From NCBI GenBank assembly GCA_030159075.1, contig BROG01000075.1, positions 586,001 through 650,000 of the forward strand: 64,000 bases of DNA, in the 5' to 3' direction. The notes below the pieces were generated by a model that was given only the letters and a program-made list of their open reading frames with translations, did no database searches and was not told where the DNA came from. Position 1 is the first letter of the stretch, and each line of letters starts with the position of its first letter. The DNA comes from Atrina japonica (taxonomy: Eukaryota > Mollusca > Bivalvia > Pterioida > Pinnidae). Below, piece by piece: positions 1 to 12,520 of this stretch. The position numbers were made by a program, and so were the translations under genes.

Positions 1-485
1 AAATTGGCATATCCACAACCAGGATCAAGAAAGTCATATCCATAACCAATGATCAACATGGGCATATCCACAACCAGGATCATCATAGACATATCCATAT
101 CCAAGGATCAACATGGCCATAGCCACAACCAGTGATCAACATGGGTATATCCACAATCAGGAACAACATGGGCATATCACATTTAGGATCAACATGGGCA
201 TATCCACAACCAGGATCAACATGGTCATATCCACAAACAATGATCAACATGGGCATATGCACAACCAATGATCAACATGGGAATATCCAAAATAGGAACA
301 ACATGGGGTATCCGCAACCAGGAACAACCTGGGCATATCCACAACCACGATTAACACGGACATATCCATAACCAGGATCAACATAGTCATATCCACAACC
401 AACGATCAAAATGGGCATATCCACAACCAGGATCAACATAGGCATATCCACATCCAAGGATCAACATGGGCATATCCAGAACCAA
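1..485. repeat. 27-28 bp minisatellite
   Basis: About 17 imperfect tandem units built on GATCAACATGGGCATATCC followed by ACAACCAG. Units vary by single substitutions and by one-base length changes (27 or 28 bp). The array runs off the left edge, so its full length is unknown. Small open frames on both strands are by-products of the repeat; the changing unit length breaks any shared reading frame, so I do not call a protein. Confidence 0.9.
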
Positions 486-491
486 AGATAT

Positions 492-690
492 AGGGCACCA
501 TCATTTGGACTAATAATGATAGATATTTATTGTCAAGTACAATTGTAACAATTACATTGGATACTCAGTTCACGTTAAAACTAGGGTTCCATCATTTGAA
601 TTAATAATGACACATATTTACTATCAAGTACAATTTTAACAATTGCAATGGATACTCAGTACAAGTTACCCCTATTGTACCATCATTTGA
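492..690. repeat. Tandem duplication, unit about 93 bp
   Basis: Two adjacent diverged copies each start near CCATCATTTG and contain the shared block GGATACTCAGT; a third partial start (ACCATCATTTGA) follows at about 678. It directly follows the minisatellite. Confidence 0.75.
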
Positions 691-1199
691 TAGCAGTCCT
701 AGGTCATAGTTTCAACGCGATGTTTTGTATTTAAAGAATCCACAAGGTAATTAAAAAATATTTCTATTTGACACATAATTCCTGTTTCATAAAGAAGACG
801 CCAAAACTTCATTAGGATTTAAACAGGTAAATTAGTACAAAATGACTCTAAATAAATATTGAAAATTTCTGTAGCAAGGCCATCTGAACAATGTGTATGT
901 TATATAAACAAGTGTCGGTATTATCAAATAATACAATCGTTATCAGAGGCACGTGACAATGATATTTATATCCAGTTCCCGGAATTTTAAATTTATGTAT
1001 TGGAAATTGGTCACCAAAACATTTAATATATCTATGATATCTCTGGAATACCACAAAGGAAATATCAGTCCGATTCCTAAAGCCATCCATCAAATATCAA
1101 CAGGTAAGTTTTGCTTTACCAATCATTAATTTTATAACACATCTCTTTAACATCTGCAAATGATCATATTTATAGTATATCTAACTTTAATAATTTAAC
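691..1199. other. Unassigned AT-rich sequence
   Basis: No coding domain, repeat match or RNA gene is recognisable. The 81-residue frame on the minus strand shows no motif. Confidence 0.5.
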
Positions 1200-1550
1200 A
1201 TGCTACCAACAACCCAACACAACGATCGTTCTACTCAATCAATCGGAGTTTATTTTAACGTGCGGCGTGACTACTCAAAGCCCTTGCCACACGCCGGTGC
1301 AACCATGATGGAATTTGTTACACGTGCTCGCTCGCCCCTACGGAGTTGGCTTGAGCTGAAGATCTGGTGGTGGCGTTGGCCGTTTTAGGGTCCTCTTCTC
1401 CCTGGGTTGGTTGACCCTCGGCTCCCGGATGGGAGGGGCCTTCTGGTAGATCACCGAGAGGCTCCTCTGTGTCTTGTGGCTCTGGTCCGATGCATGTGGA
1501 GACCCTGGGTCCGAGGTGGGGAGTGAGGCACAGCTGCTAAGACACAACGG
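1200..1550. other. GC-rich island, origin unknown
   Basis: This block is clearly richer in G and C than the flanking DNA and has short overlapping open frames on both strands. The minus frame (1338-1547) is rich in proline, lysine and arginine and lacks a recognisable domain. It may be a piece of a mobile element or an isolated exon; the sequence alone does not decide. Confidence 0.3.
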
Positions 1551-1594
1551 CTACAGAATTTTGAATTTAGAAGATTTACGGCCACCTAATTTTT

Positions 1595-1599
<5 letters not shown>

Positions 1600-1676
<77 letters not shown>
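1600..1676. repeat. Compound TA/GA microsatellite
   Basis: A (TA)n run passes directly into a (GA)n run. Confidence 0.97.
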
Positions 1677-1679
<3 letters not shown>

Positions 1680-2578
1680 AACTACATTTAAGAAAATGTT
1701 GGCATGCATTGACAAACTGAAGGTCAAATAGAAGAAATAAATAAGTTCATCTAAATGTATAGGCCACATAACGTAGATATTATCGTTTTATTGTTGTTGG
1801 TGGAATTGGGGTGAAAATAGTTACTGTTGATATTCCAATATAAATCTCGAATAATAACTTTCATGATCAAATCTGTCCTATAAATGGGTATTAATAATTT
1901 GGAAAAGAAATCAAACATATTTATATCCAGTTCTTGGAAGTACTTTATTTAAACATTTACTTATGTGTAATTTTTGACATATTTCATTACTTTGATAATA
2001 ATTGTACAATATGCTTCATGAAAGTATATTTAATGTACTGCGACAGGGAAAGTGTAGGCCTATCTGTATGAATAGACATGACCAATAACATGGGTCGAGT
2101 TGGTCGACACATCACTTTGTCTTATAGTGAAATGTTTTGTCCTGTGGGTTCTGTATTGATATCTATAGAATCAGTAGAGCATATAAAATGAATACACACA
2201 AATTCATTGGTGTCTATTTACATGTTTAAATGTAGTCATAAACTATATATATCATCTATCTAAATTTCAATGACTCTTTTGTATGTTATTGCTCAAGGAC
2301 AGTCTGTGTTGTATGTATGTTTGCAAAATATTGTTGCACTCCAAACCTGGATGTTTGATACAACGGCAATTTTACTGGATCCGTTATATCAAGAGGTGAC
2401 TGTGTATAATTATAAATCCATAATGATTGAATATGGAAAGTCGACAGCTTACCATTGATAACATCATGTTTCTTACTGTTCACAAATATTCACAGAAATT
2501 AGCAATTTACGAATTAGAGGTTTTTACATTCAGCAACAGATACACAGACCTTTTGACCTTTTATTACCTGTAATATAC
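1677..2578. other. Unassigned AT-rich sequence
   Basis: I see no gene, repeat family or RNA signature here; the short open frames near 2270-2480 overlap on both strands and carry no motif. Confidence 0.5.
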
Positions 2579-2817
2579 CTATAGGTCTACCAAGGTAAAG
2601 AAAGTGACACATCCTGGTTTGGTCAGAAACCAAAACAATACGATCTACTTTCCAAAGATAGGTTGTACAGGTAAAACATATTGCCTTGCACGGACTACAT
2701 GCATTACTGAATCTCTAATACTTCTGTGACGGCAATTAGCTTGTCACCCCTGTAATGACTTGATTTAGACCCGTTGTGTTTGTAAACATGCACCAATTTA
2801 CCTTGGTAGACCTATAG
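2579..2817. mobile_element. Small inverted-repeat element (MITE), copy 1
   Basis: A 239-bp element with 21-bp terminal inverted repeats: it opens with CTATAGGTCTACCAAGGTAA and closes with the exact reverse complement. It has no coding capacity, which fits a non-autonomous DNA transposon moved by a transposase supplied in trans. The target duplication is unclear, perhaps TA. A related copy follows 11 bp downstream and a third lies at 14319-14554. Confidence 0.8.
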
Positions 2818-2828
2818 TTCTGTTAATG

Positions 2829-3028
2829 TATAGGTCTACCAAGGTAAAGTGGCACAAAGCCAAAACAACACGGTCTACTTAGTTTGTACAGGTAAACACA
2901 TTGCCTTGCACAGACTCAATGTATTGATGAAGCTCTAATATTTGTGTTTAACAAGTAGCCCATCATCCATGTTATGAGTTTAGATTTGTTGTGTTTGTAA
3001 ACATGTGCAAATTTACCTTGGTAGGCCT
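2829..3028. mobile_element. Small inverted-repeat element (MITE), copy 2
   Basis: Same family and orientation as the element at 2579. The start TATAGGTCTACCAAGGTAAA is preserved, and the end TTACCTTGGTAGGCCT is slightly decayed. It is about 40 bp shorter than copy 1 because of an internal deletion after the first 40 bp. Confidence 0.75.
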
Positions 3029-4178
3029 GAAGTTATACGCTACACTCAACAGTTTTACAGCGTAACATAAGGTTTATTAGGAAATGTTTATATTTCATTA
3101 TGAAAATTATTTACGTTGTTGAATTGGACAACGGGACACATTGTCCCTGATCATATTAAACCGGGGCTCCCGAGGGGTATGTTCGGTAATTAGGGCGCAC
3201 TTACTACTTCCTCGTTTCAGAAACATGTACTCATTTGTATTTGTATATGAGATTTGGTAATCATAACAAGAAATATTTGTTTTTGTACTTGTAAATTTCC
3301 AGGGTCAAGACGAGTTTATCAGAGAAGAAAAATAAAAATAAATGACAAAAGTAATTTAGTTTCTACGTAAAATGACTTTAACCCTATAAATTTCCACACT
3401 TTATGATAATACCCTCTTTGCTTTTAAAATGTGAATTATGATTTATGTTTACATAAATGGTACTGTTCTGGTTATCTGTATTTTATGACATTTCTGTTGA
3501 ATCCAAGAACATACAACTAACCCGATATGTAAACTTCTACAACAATAATGTACAAAATGACCAATGTGTTTCAACAATGACAATGACAATGGCAATTTTA
3601 TTCTCATAAACGTAATAGGATACATTGTAGAGAAGATATACAAAATGTAAGTTTCGATAGATTAATACATCGCATGTGTACAGGAAAAACACCTGCTTTG
3701 TTTACAACATGGGCGCAGACATTTTGGACACCCAAAGTTGTGCGGAGGGTAAAATGAGCCCAGAGATCTGATTGGTCATTAAATCAAAAAATTAGTTTTG
3801 CCATTAATAAGTGAAATTAAGGTGATAAAAAAGATACATGAATATTGGTAGTACTTTGGAAATTATAGGGTTGACGGATGAAAATTGAAAGGGAGGGGTC
3901 ATATGAGAATAGATATTTCCCCTTGGTGCGGAATACTACGAGTTGTAAACAAGTGAAAATTTGAAGTAGAAATGCAACGGCAACCTATACTTTTGATTGC
4001 ATATTTTGTTATCAAAAATATTGATCTTTCAGCACAGGGTACTTATTTGACCCAGATTTAATAAACATGGGAGTGACAGTGACCTGAAGTTTTGTAAATT
4101 AGCATTGAGGCTTAAGGGAAAATATTTGGTGGTGTCTGTCCTACAAGTCAGAAAAATAAATTTGTAATTACGGGTCGT
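3029..4178. other. Unassigned sequence
   Basis: No coding domain or repeat was recognised. A short dinucleotide-like stretch (CAATGACAATGACAATGG) lies near 3573. Confidence 0.45.
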
Positions 4179-4871
4179 TTAACCCGGAGGACAAACTCTC
4201 TCTTTTATGCACTCAATAAATTTTGAAATTTTCCTGAGTAAATATGCATTTGATGATTGGAATAATTCTTTGAATTTATGAACGTTAGGTCGAGTAGTGT
4301 ATTTATGTGGTAAGTATCTGTTTCTGGAGTTACATATTTATCCATCTGTACAGACAAACAAGTAATGAAATTCATCTCCGATTGTATTTAAATTGCAGAG
4401 AGTACATACCCTATTTTCTCTCTGAACATTAGACCATCGACCCAATTCGATAGGTAATTTTAGATTACAAGTTCGAAATTTACAAAGAAGTTTTGCTTGT
4501 TTATTTGATAACAAATCTAAATAGTTCTCAAACTTTAACTCATCTTTAAATATTCGATAATTGATACACTTTGGAGCATTATAAACAGTACTTCTCCAGT
4601 TTTGTAAATAATGATCAAATAAAATTCTGTGTACCTCAGTTTTTAACCACATTTTATCGCATATATTTGGACTGTCCCATAAATATGTCAGCCCACACTC
4701 ATTTAAAATATTTTTGATACAATTTACCCATGGTAATGATTGACTCCGAATTAATCTATATAACAATGTTGATATTTTATTATCATTTGAAAAATGTAAT
4801 TTTGACCAGAACGATATCATTCTGACTTTGATGTTAATGTAGTACTGTGGATTTATGTTATCAAATTTCAC
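4179..4871 (-). pseudogene. LINE ORF2 C-terminal fragment with zinc-knuckle-like motif
   Basis: The open part (4338-4871, 177 residues) continues after one in-frame TAA to a stop near 4179. The sequence includes CTLCNLNTIGDEFHYLFVC, the cysteine/histidine motif seen at the C-terminus of many non-LTR retrotransposon ORF2 proteins. That region follows the reverse transcriptase and probably binds nucleic acid. It begins almost where the fragment at 6028 ends (compare YYINIKVRMISFW here with PLIINVTV there). The two therefore look like parts of one LINE split by about 1.1 kb, or two copies in the same orientation. Decay means it is not functional. Confidence 0.75.
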
Positions 4872-4879
4872 ATTCTGTT

Positions 4880-6010
4880 TTGTAAATAAATAATTTGATA
4901 CAAATATCTGTGTTCATTACTTTACATCTATTTACTTACCTGCTTGATTTGATACCAACTATTTATATACCAAGACACATCACAGAACTTGTATATTGTG
5001 TTTACATAAATACACTTGTTTACACACTGTATATACATGTGTACTAATGACATCACAGGTCATTTAGGGTCATTCATTCATTAAACTTAGCATTTCATAT
5101 CTATAAACAACAACATACCATTGGTCACCTCTTTCTCATACCTTTCAGCTATTGGTTACACTTTTCCCTCTCTTTTCTTTGTTTGAAGTTCTAAGTCATC
5201 TTTGACATAACACATTTGGGTATATTTATGAAGACTGATATTTTGAACATTTGACTGTTTGACTGTAAGTATTTATATTTTACTAATACAATAATGAATA
5301 ACAGTAAACACACTGATTCATATTTAATTTAGAATGAGTTTGGTTGAAAGAAATCTATTAATGAAATCAATAAATTGTAAATCACCACAACTATGAAACT
5401 GATATGAATGAATGAATTATATAGATATATAATGAACAATACTTTAAGGCTAACAATGTAAGAGTGTTCTCTCTCTATTTTATTTTTATATTTATATTGT
5501 TAAATACCATGTTACCACATTGTAAATTGTAAATATTATTTTTATAGGTTTACAATAAAAGCCACAGATTTGTATGTATATAATACTGGCTTTGTATCAC
5601 ATACAGGTGTGTAGTATTTATAATTATATTTTGGTAACTTCTGATGATATATTACTTATCACTGACAATAAGAATTATAATATTATTTCTACTATACTAA
5701 AGTAAATGTTATGTTGTAAAGGGACATAACTATTTTCAATATTTGAATATTATCTATTTTGTGCAAGTTTTGTAAAGGGGAATAACTCTTTCACAGAATG
5801 TTAATGAAATATATATGAAATGTAATTAATAGACAAATTGAATGTGTTTTATAATTATAATGAAGTATTGTGATATCATTTTATATTGAATGTATATTAG
5901 ATTATCTTTATGTTAATTTCAGAGCTAAATGTAATATAGATACAAATACAACAATAATACATCAACATCTATATGCGATATGATTATTAATAAACTGTCG
6001 AACCCACGAC
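4880..6010. other. AT-rich segment between two LINE fragments
   Basis: This 1.1-kb block separates two minus-strand LINE fragments. Its right end carries TTAATAAACTGTCGAACCCA, similar to the plus-strand LINE 3' tail at about 23616 (TTAATAAACTATCAAACTT). It may therefore be an inserted element oriented plus, or a non-coding insertion. No open frame of note. Confidence 0.4.
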
Positions 6011-6027
6011 TGTGTTACTTAACTGTT

Positions 6028-7330
6028 TTATAACACTGTCACATTAATAATAAGTGGATGTCTACCAAGTTCTCCGAACACCATAGCATTTGGAGTTTTG
6101 TTATTAACGTTTAATATATGTTTACAGAATTTTAGATGTATCTTTTCAAATATTGATATATTAGAAAAACCCCATATTTCACAGCCATATAACAATATAG
6201 GCTGTATAATTTTGTCAAACAGTTCCATATGACAGCATAAAGATAAATGATTTCTTTTACATTTGGAAAGTACACTATACATAGCTTTAATTCCTTTATC
6301 ATACAGTTGTTTATTATTAAAGTTAAATGAACCTGATTTGGAGAAAAATACTCCGAGATATTTGAAATTTTCAACAACTTCTATTTTCTTGTTGTGGTAA
6401 ACAAAATCATGAGTCCGATGTTTTCCTCGGCCAAAAATCATAACTTTTGTTTTTTCAACATTCACATTTAATTTCCACATTGAACAGTAATCGTAAAAGT
6501 TATGCAATTGTAATGGCAAATCTTGTGCTGACTCTGATAATATGATAGTATCATCAGCATATAAAAGTACAAACATGTAGCTCATTTTCAAACAATTGAG
6601 TAATATGAGGCAGTCCCTTTCCCTGCTTTGAAATCAGGAAATTTTCTAAATCATTTAAAAATATAGAAAAGGGAAATGGCGACAAATTTTCGCCTTGACG
6701 GACTCCGAGTTGACATGGAAATGGTTCGGAAAAAAAATCCGTTAAGTTTAATTTTAGCCTTTATTCCGTTATACATATTCCTAATTATCCTAAAGCATTT
6801 ACCGTCTATATTACTGATTAAAAGTTTATTCCATAACCCGAGTCGCCATACTGAATCGAACGCTTTTTGAAAATCGATAAAAGCACAAAATAACTTCTTT
6901 TTCATGTTTTTATACAATTCAATAAGTAAATATAAACTATAGATATGGTCTACTGTACCGTAGTTTTTCCTGAATCCTGCTTGGTTTTGTAAAATAAGCC
7001 CCGCCCTCTCTGAATATTCATTTAGCCTCGCATTTAAAATGGATGTAAAAACTTTACCAAGACAGCACAAAAGAGTAATTGGTCTATAATTTTGTGGATC
7101 GTTTTCATTTCCCTTTTTCTTGTATAGAGGAATTATTTCACCGCACAGCCACTGTGTCGGGAAAATCCCTGTATCAAATAATAAATTAAACAGCTTCGTA
7201 TAAAAAGGTAACATAATCTCACATGATGAAATTATGTACTCGTTCAAGATAAAATCGCCACCAGGTGACTTATTTCTTTTAAGAGATTTAATACTTTTCC
7301 GTATTTCCTCAGAGGTAAATGGTTCGTTTA
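6028..7330 (-). pseudogene. LINE reverse transcriptase, frameshifted
   Basis: Reverse transcriptase of a non-LTR retrotransposon, which copies element RNA at the nicked target. On the minus strand the reading starts near 7330 with KSLKRNKSPGGDFI and passes through NYRPITLL and FIDFQKAFDSVW (motif A with its catalytic Asp). It then passes GVRQGENLSP (motif B, visible only in another frame near 6690-6660) and LLYADDTIIL (motif C, at about 6550-6575), ending in FGELGRHPL. At least two frameshifts, near 6670-6710 and near 6580, make it inactive. There is no endonuclease part: the copy stops at about 7330, next to a perfect GC-rich hairpin. Confidence 0.85.
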
Positions 7331-7332
7331 TT

Positions 7333-7356
7333 ATTCGCCGCCAGGAGGCGGCGAAT
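7333..7356. repeat. Perfect GC-rich hairpin at LINE breakpoint
   Basis: ATTCGCCGCC and GGCGGCGAAT are exact reverse complements separated by AGGA. It sits exactly where LINE similarity stops, so it may be the terminus of an inserted element. Confidence 0.7.
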
Positions 7357-7687
7357 AGATTTCAAATTAAGTTAGGAAGTAGTATATGGAAGGAGCTGTT
7401 AGTTTCTTTGAACGCGGAAGTAATGACGTAGTAATTTTATTTGAGGCAAAAACGCTATTAAATTTCAGATATGAAAGTGATGTTGGTTTGTTTCATAAAT
7501 AATCAGCATCTAAATTTTTTTTAATGCAATTAAGGTATAATACCGCGATTCGTATTTTTTGTAGAGACATAGACATAAGAAATGAAATAACGATAAGTGG
7601 GAGACATTAGTCGAAATGATGGGAGCAATCATTACGTGATTGCTTTTGATTTTGATAAGAGCATGATATCCTATTATAAAGTCTACA
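7357..7687. other. Unassigned sequence
   Basis: No coding or repeat feature was recognised between the hairpin at 7333 and the duplicated unit starting at 7688. Confidence 0.4.
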
Positions 7688-10099
7688 TATAATAGCGAGC
7701 ACCGCTCGCGAAGCGAGCTTTTATGGTAATGCGTATGTGTAAGTACAAATAGGTCAAATTTACACATACTATGAGCAAAACAGTCCCGGGTCAAGTTCGC
7801 GATGAATATTGCATTTTTATGGAGAAGGTCAAAAACAAAACTTGTGATCATATATCACACCATGAAATTTTTTTTAAAATTAGTACGAAGGTAAAAAACT
7901 CCTTATTAATCGCACACAGGATTTTTAAAAACTGGTTAACAGCGTCTCCTAGCAGACGTCATTTTTACCTACCATAAATGAAGAGTTCCGACCAAGGGCG
8001 TTAATGGCTTTCCTAACCCGACACGCTCAGTTACGCTGGATGGTAGGACTCGCGCCAGACATCGGATATTTCTTAACTTATTAATTTCAAAATAAGTTTT
8101 AAAAAATGAACTGACAGTTTATTTTTGAGAATATTGAGATGTACTCATGTTGCAGTTATCTTGTTTACGAGAGTCCTACTATTGCAAGTCCCATGAGGTA
8201 ATTTCTGGGTTTCTCTCACGGAGATCGAAATACTCTCTCGTATCATACCATGTATGATTTTAAATTTTACTATCGGTTATTCACGTAGAATTATTTTGGA
8301 ATCAATTTCACTAATAAAAATATGATGGAATTAACAGTAACATAGTAACTATGAACGCTTCAAATGAAAGACTGTATCAATTTACTGACGTAAAAGTTAA
8401 GTCAATTTCGATAAATATGACAGATTAGCTGCTTTCTAAGGGGAAGAAAATCGGTCATCCTGCAGGAACATTTTTGAAAATTGTATAGCCGATACAAACT
8501 TCCTATATAGGTTTTTAACACTTCCATGGCCATACAGAAATTATTACACGAAGATAAAAGAACAAGTGAATAATTATTTGAAATTAGAATTTAATTTAAA
8601 GCTCCCTTATCCCCTCAAAAAAAAAAAAAGGAAAAAGAAAATGCACTTTATTTACTTTATAATAAAATATAGCTACTCTACATACATATCATTTTGCTGT
8701 GATATTTTTATTTTACTTCCAGTAGCCTATATTATGGTCTTCATGAATTCACTGGAATCACTGGTTAAACATCCAACTAAGCCTTTTGACTTCTTTGACG
8801 TATCATAATATTTGACTACTAATCTTATGCCGGTACACAACTTAGTTACTTCTCTATATTGAATTTCTATGTGCCCAATTTAACTGTAGATCTACATTGT
8901 TATATTTTGATTTCAAATGATATATATTTAAAGAAAAAATAATCATTACATCTGAAGAGGAACTGATGAATATTTTAGTTGACTTTAGTACACCCAACCT
9001 TATAATAACAAATTTACAGAACAATGAAATTTTAGGTTTAAACATGTTATTGGTTGAAAAAAACAAAAAACCAACAAAAACAAAAAAGAACAAGAACATA
9101 TAAGTCTGATAAACCTTCCTTGCTTGCTTTAGCTTGATGAATAATTAATTGCCACTCGTCCGTGAGAGGCACGGAGAGAGATGTTTAGTGTGTGTGTCCT
9201 TGCTTGAGTTGTTTGTTTTCTCCAATGACTTTTTAAATTGACACTACACTTGTCATCAGATTGTCAATTACAGATTGATCATTTCTTCACCATGAACCGA
9301 TAAAAAAATTGTTTTAATTTAACATATGCACTTTAATGGTCATTCATAATTGTGATACATTTGAGAGTCTTGTTGAATGTTCGCATTTTGATTCTTTTTT
9401 GAGTATACAGATGTATTTACCAGGGCTCACCCTCCCATTATTCAACAATTCATTAAGCCATGGATTCATTTTTCTCATGATTGGTTAAACATGAAATTGG
9501 CTAATTTTCTGCCTAAATTTTGTTCCTGTTTGGTGCATATTTTGAGCGATCACAGACAAATAGGTTTGACCACTGATAAATAAAGCCTAGGCTCTCTATA
9601 TTGCTGGTTTGAAAGGATAAGTAAGACCTAGGACAGTTTTCACTGTACTAGCGCTAGCAGGATTTATGAAAGTTATCCCATTGGCCAATCAAATCAACCA
9701 CCAGAATTTGACAAAAATTCGCAAAATGTATATATAAATCAGTAATTTGCACTTGCTATCAGCCTGTTGTCTCATTGTCTTAATGCAAGAATCGCGAAGA
9801 AAGAAGTGTCAAATAAGGTGTAGAATTTTGGTTTATCTGTGAACATTTATTTCTCGATCACAGGCAACATAGAAACTTTATAAAAGTTTGACAAAGCGTC
9901 AAGAAAAACCGGAAAATGCGGGATCTGCAGTACAATGCCACTCATTACATAAATGTCTCGTATTGCCAATACCGTTTTCTACCCAATAAGCGCCTACGGA
10001 AAAAAATGTGGGCGCTTATTGGAACTAATCAATAGTCAAACTGAAGAAAGGCATTTAATTTTTACAAGGATCGGTGGTAAAATTGTTGTAGTTAATACA
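7688..10099. repeat. Direct duplication, copy 1 (about 2.4 kb)
   Basis: This block and 10413-13296 share a collinear sequence over almost all their length, from GCGAAGCGAGCTTTTATGG to ATTGTTGTAGTTAATA. Inside are a poly-A-rich run (about 8617), a conserved hairpin (9983-10022) and no credible protein. It opens with a hairpin, GCTCGC-GAA-GCGAGC at 7704-7718. The unit is probably a non-autonomous transposon or a segmental duplication; its class is not clear. Confidence 0.85.
9983..10022. repeat. Hairpin conserved in both duplication copies
   Basis: CCAATAAGCGCC and GGCGCTTATTGG form a perfect 12-bp stem. The second copy keeps the structure at about 13169-13220 with one C-to-T change that still pairs as G-T in RNA, and with a longer A-rich loop. 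Confidence 0.75.
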
Positions 10100-10412
10100 G
10101 TGAACACCTATTGACATTCTTGTTTTGTATGGGGCTAGAGATAGCTATTACATTTTGTGGCCCACATTGCCTTGTCAATTGGCTAGGAAAGGTACGTTAT
10201 CATGTGTAAAAAGGGGAGGGATGCTTATAAACTTATAAATAGGGACATGGATGCTTATTCGATTGAATGTGGTATCGGTGGAGCAGCATATCATTATTAA
10301 CATTTGTAAGATGTATCGATACATGAGTATTTCACTAAGAAGTTTTACTTTTAAAAATTTTCTAAACAAAGACCAAGCTGCGCTCGCTTTCAAGGCTTTG
10401 CCTTAATTCATA
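10100..10412. other. Spacer between duplication copies
   Basis: Unique 313-bp spacer. It holds a short perfect hairpin AAGGC-TTT-GCCTT at 10392-10404 just before copy 2. No gene seen. Confidence 0.5.
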
Positions 10413-11898
10413 TTAGCGAGCGCAGCTCGAGCGGGCGAAGCGAGCTTTTATGGTAATGCGTATGTGTAAGTACAAATAGGTCAAATTTACACATACTATG
10501 AGCAAAAAAACTTTCGTCTAACAGTCCCGGGTCAAGTTCGCGTTGAATATTGCATTTTTATGGAGAAGGTCAAAAACAAAATTTGTGATCATATATCACA
10601 CCAAGAAAATTTGTTAAAAAATAGTCCAAGCAGACGCCAATTTTTACCTACCAGAAATGAAGAGTTCCGACCAAGGGCGTTAATGGCTTTCCTAACCCGA
10701 CATGCTCAGTTACGCTGGATGGTAGGACTCGCGCCAGACATCGGATATTTCTTTAACTTGTTAATTTCAAAATAAGTTTTTAAAAAAATGAACTGACAGT
10801 TTATTTTTGAGAATATTGAGATGTACTCATGTTGCAATTATCTTGTTTACGAGAGTCCTACTATTGCAAGTCCCATGAGGTAATTTCTGGGTTTCTCTCA
10901 CGGAGATCGAAATACTCTCTCGTATCATACCATGTTACATGGCATGTATGATTTTAAATTTTACTATCGGTTATTAACGTAGAATTATTTTGGAATCAAT
11001 TTCACTAACAAAAAAATATGATGGAATTAACATTAACATAGTAACTGTGAACGCTTCAAATGAAAGACTGTATCAATTTACTGACGTAAAAGTTAACAGT
11101 CAATTTCGACAAACATGACAGATTAGCTACTTTCTAAGGGGAAGAAACTCTGTCATCCTGCAGATTGTGTACACATTTACAGTAGAAAATAAATTAGCTG
11201 ATACAAACTTTCTATATAGGTTTTTAACACTTCCATAGCCATACAGAAATTATTAGATGAAGATATAAGAACAAGTGAATAATTATCTGAAATGAAAATT
11301 TAATTTAAAGCTCCCCTCTCCCCTCAAAAAAAAAAAAAAAAAAAAAGGGAAAAGAAAATGCACTTTATTTACTTTATAATAAAATATAGCTACTCTACAT
11401 ACATATCATTTTGCTGTGATATTTTTATTTTACTTCCAGTAGCCTATATTTTGGTGTTCATGAATTCACTGGAATCACTGATTAAACATCGAACTAAGCC
11501 TTTTGACTTCTTTGACGTATCATAATATTTAACTACTAATCTTATGCCGGTACACGACTTACTTACTTCTATATATTGAATTTCTATGTGCCCAATTTAA
11601 CTGTAGATCTACATTGTTATATTTTGATTCCAAATGATATATATTTAAAGAAAAAATAATCATTACATCTGAAGAGGAACTGATAAATATTTTAGTTGAC
11701 AATAGTACACCGAACCTTATAACAGCAAATCTACAGAGCAATGAAATTTTAGGTTTAAACATGTTATTGGTTGAAAAAAAAAACAAACAAAAAAGAACAA
11801 GAACATATAAGTCTGATAAAACTTCCTTGCTTGCTTTGGCTTGATGACTAATTAATTGCCACTCATCTATGAGAGGCACGGAGAGAGATGTTTACTAA

Positions 11899-11944
11899 TT
11901 AGTGTGTGTGTGTGTGCGCGCGCGCGCGCGTGTGTGTGTGTGTT
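11899..11944. repeat. GT/CG/GT compound microsatellite
   Basis: Alternating purine-pyrimidine run (GT)n(GC)n(GT)n, the type of sequence that can adopt Z-DNA. Absent from duplication copy 1. Confidence 0.95.
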
Positions 11945-12083
11945 TATGTCCTTGCTTGAGTTGTTTGTTTTCTCCAGTGACTTTTTAAATTGACACTACA
12001 CTTGTCATCAGATTGTCAATTACAGACTGATCATTTCTTCACCATGAACCGATCAACAAAATTGTTTTAATGTAACATATGCA

Positions 12084-12124
12084 GGAGAAAAGCATAAATA
12101 GAAGTTCTAGAAATAATCCTGAAA

Positions 12125-12188
<64 letters not shown>

Positions 12189-12520
12189 TAAACATCATTG
12201 TTATATTATGTATAGATATTTTTAGAAAATCTATCACTGCTATCTCACAACTACTATAATTATGTTTTCGTATGGTGTCTGAATACTTGTTTCCACTCAT
12301 CATTTGGATTTAAACCAATATTTATTATCGACACAATTTTATTCTAGCATAAATTTGATAATATGCAACAACAAAAAGACTCAAGTAAAGGAAAAATTAT
12401 GGTATTTTCCATCTAACAAACATCTGTCTGTTTACATTACTTCTGCAGTTTAAATTCTACTATTGTTCATAATCTGCATCCAAAATTTCATTATTAAAAT
12501 GAACTGCATTGTTTTAAAAC
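12084..12520. repeat. 437-bp block present only in copy 2
   Basis: Copy 1 reads straight through ATATGCACTTTAATGG at about 9325, while copy 2 carries this extra block, including a (CT)n run at 12127-12183. It is either an insertion in copy 2 or a deletion in copy 1; no clear target duplication is visible beyond the shared CA. Confidence 0.7.
12127..12183. repeat. CT microsatellite
   Basis: Uninterrupted (CT)n run of about 57 bp. Confidence 0.97.

Noticed and set aside
4338..4871. Stand-alone 177-residue host gene
   Set aside because: The C-terminal cysteine/histidine motif and the neighbouring RT identify it as part of a LINE.
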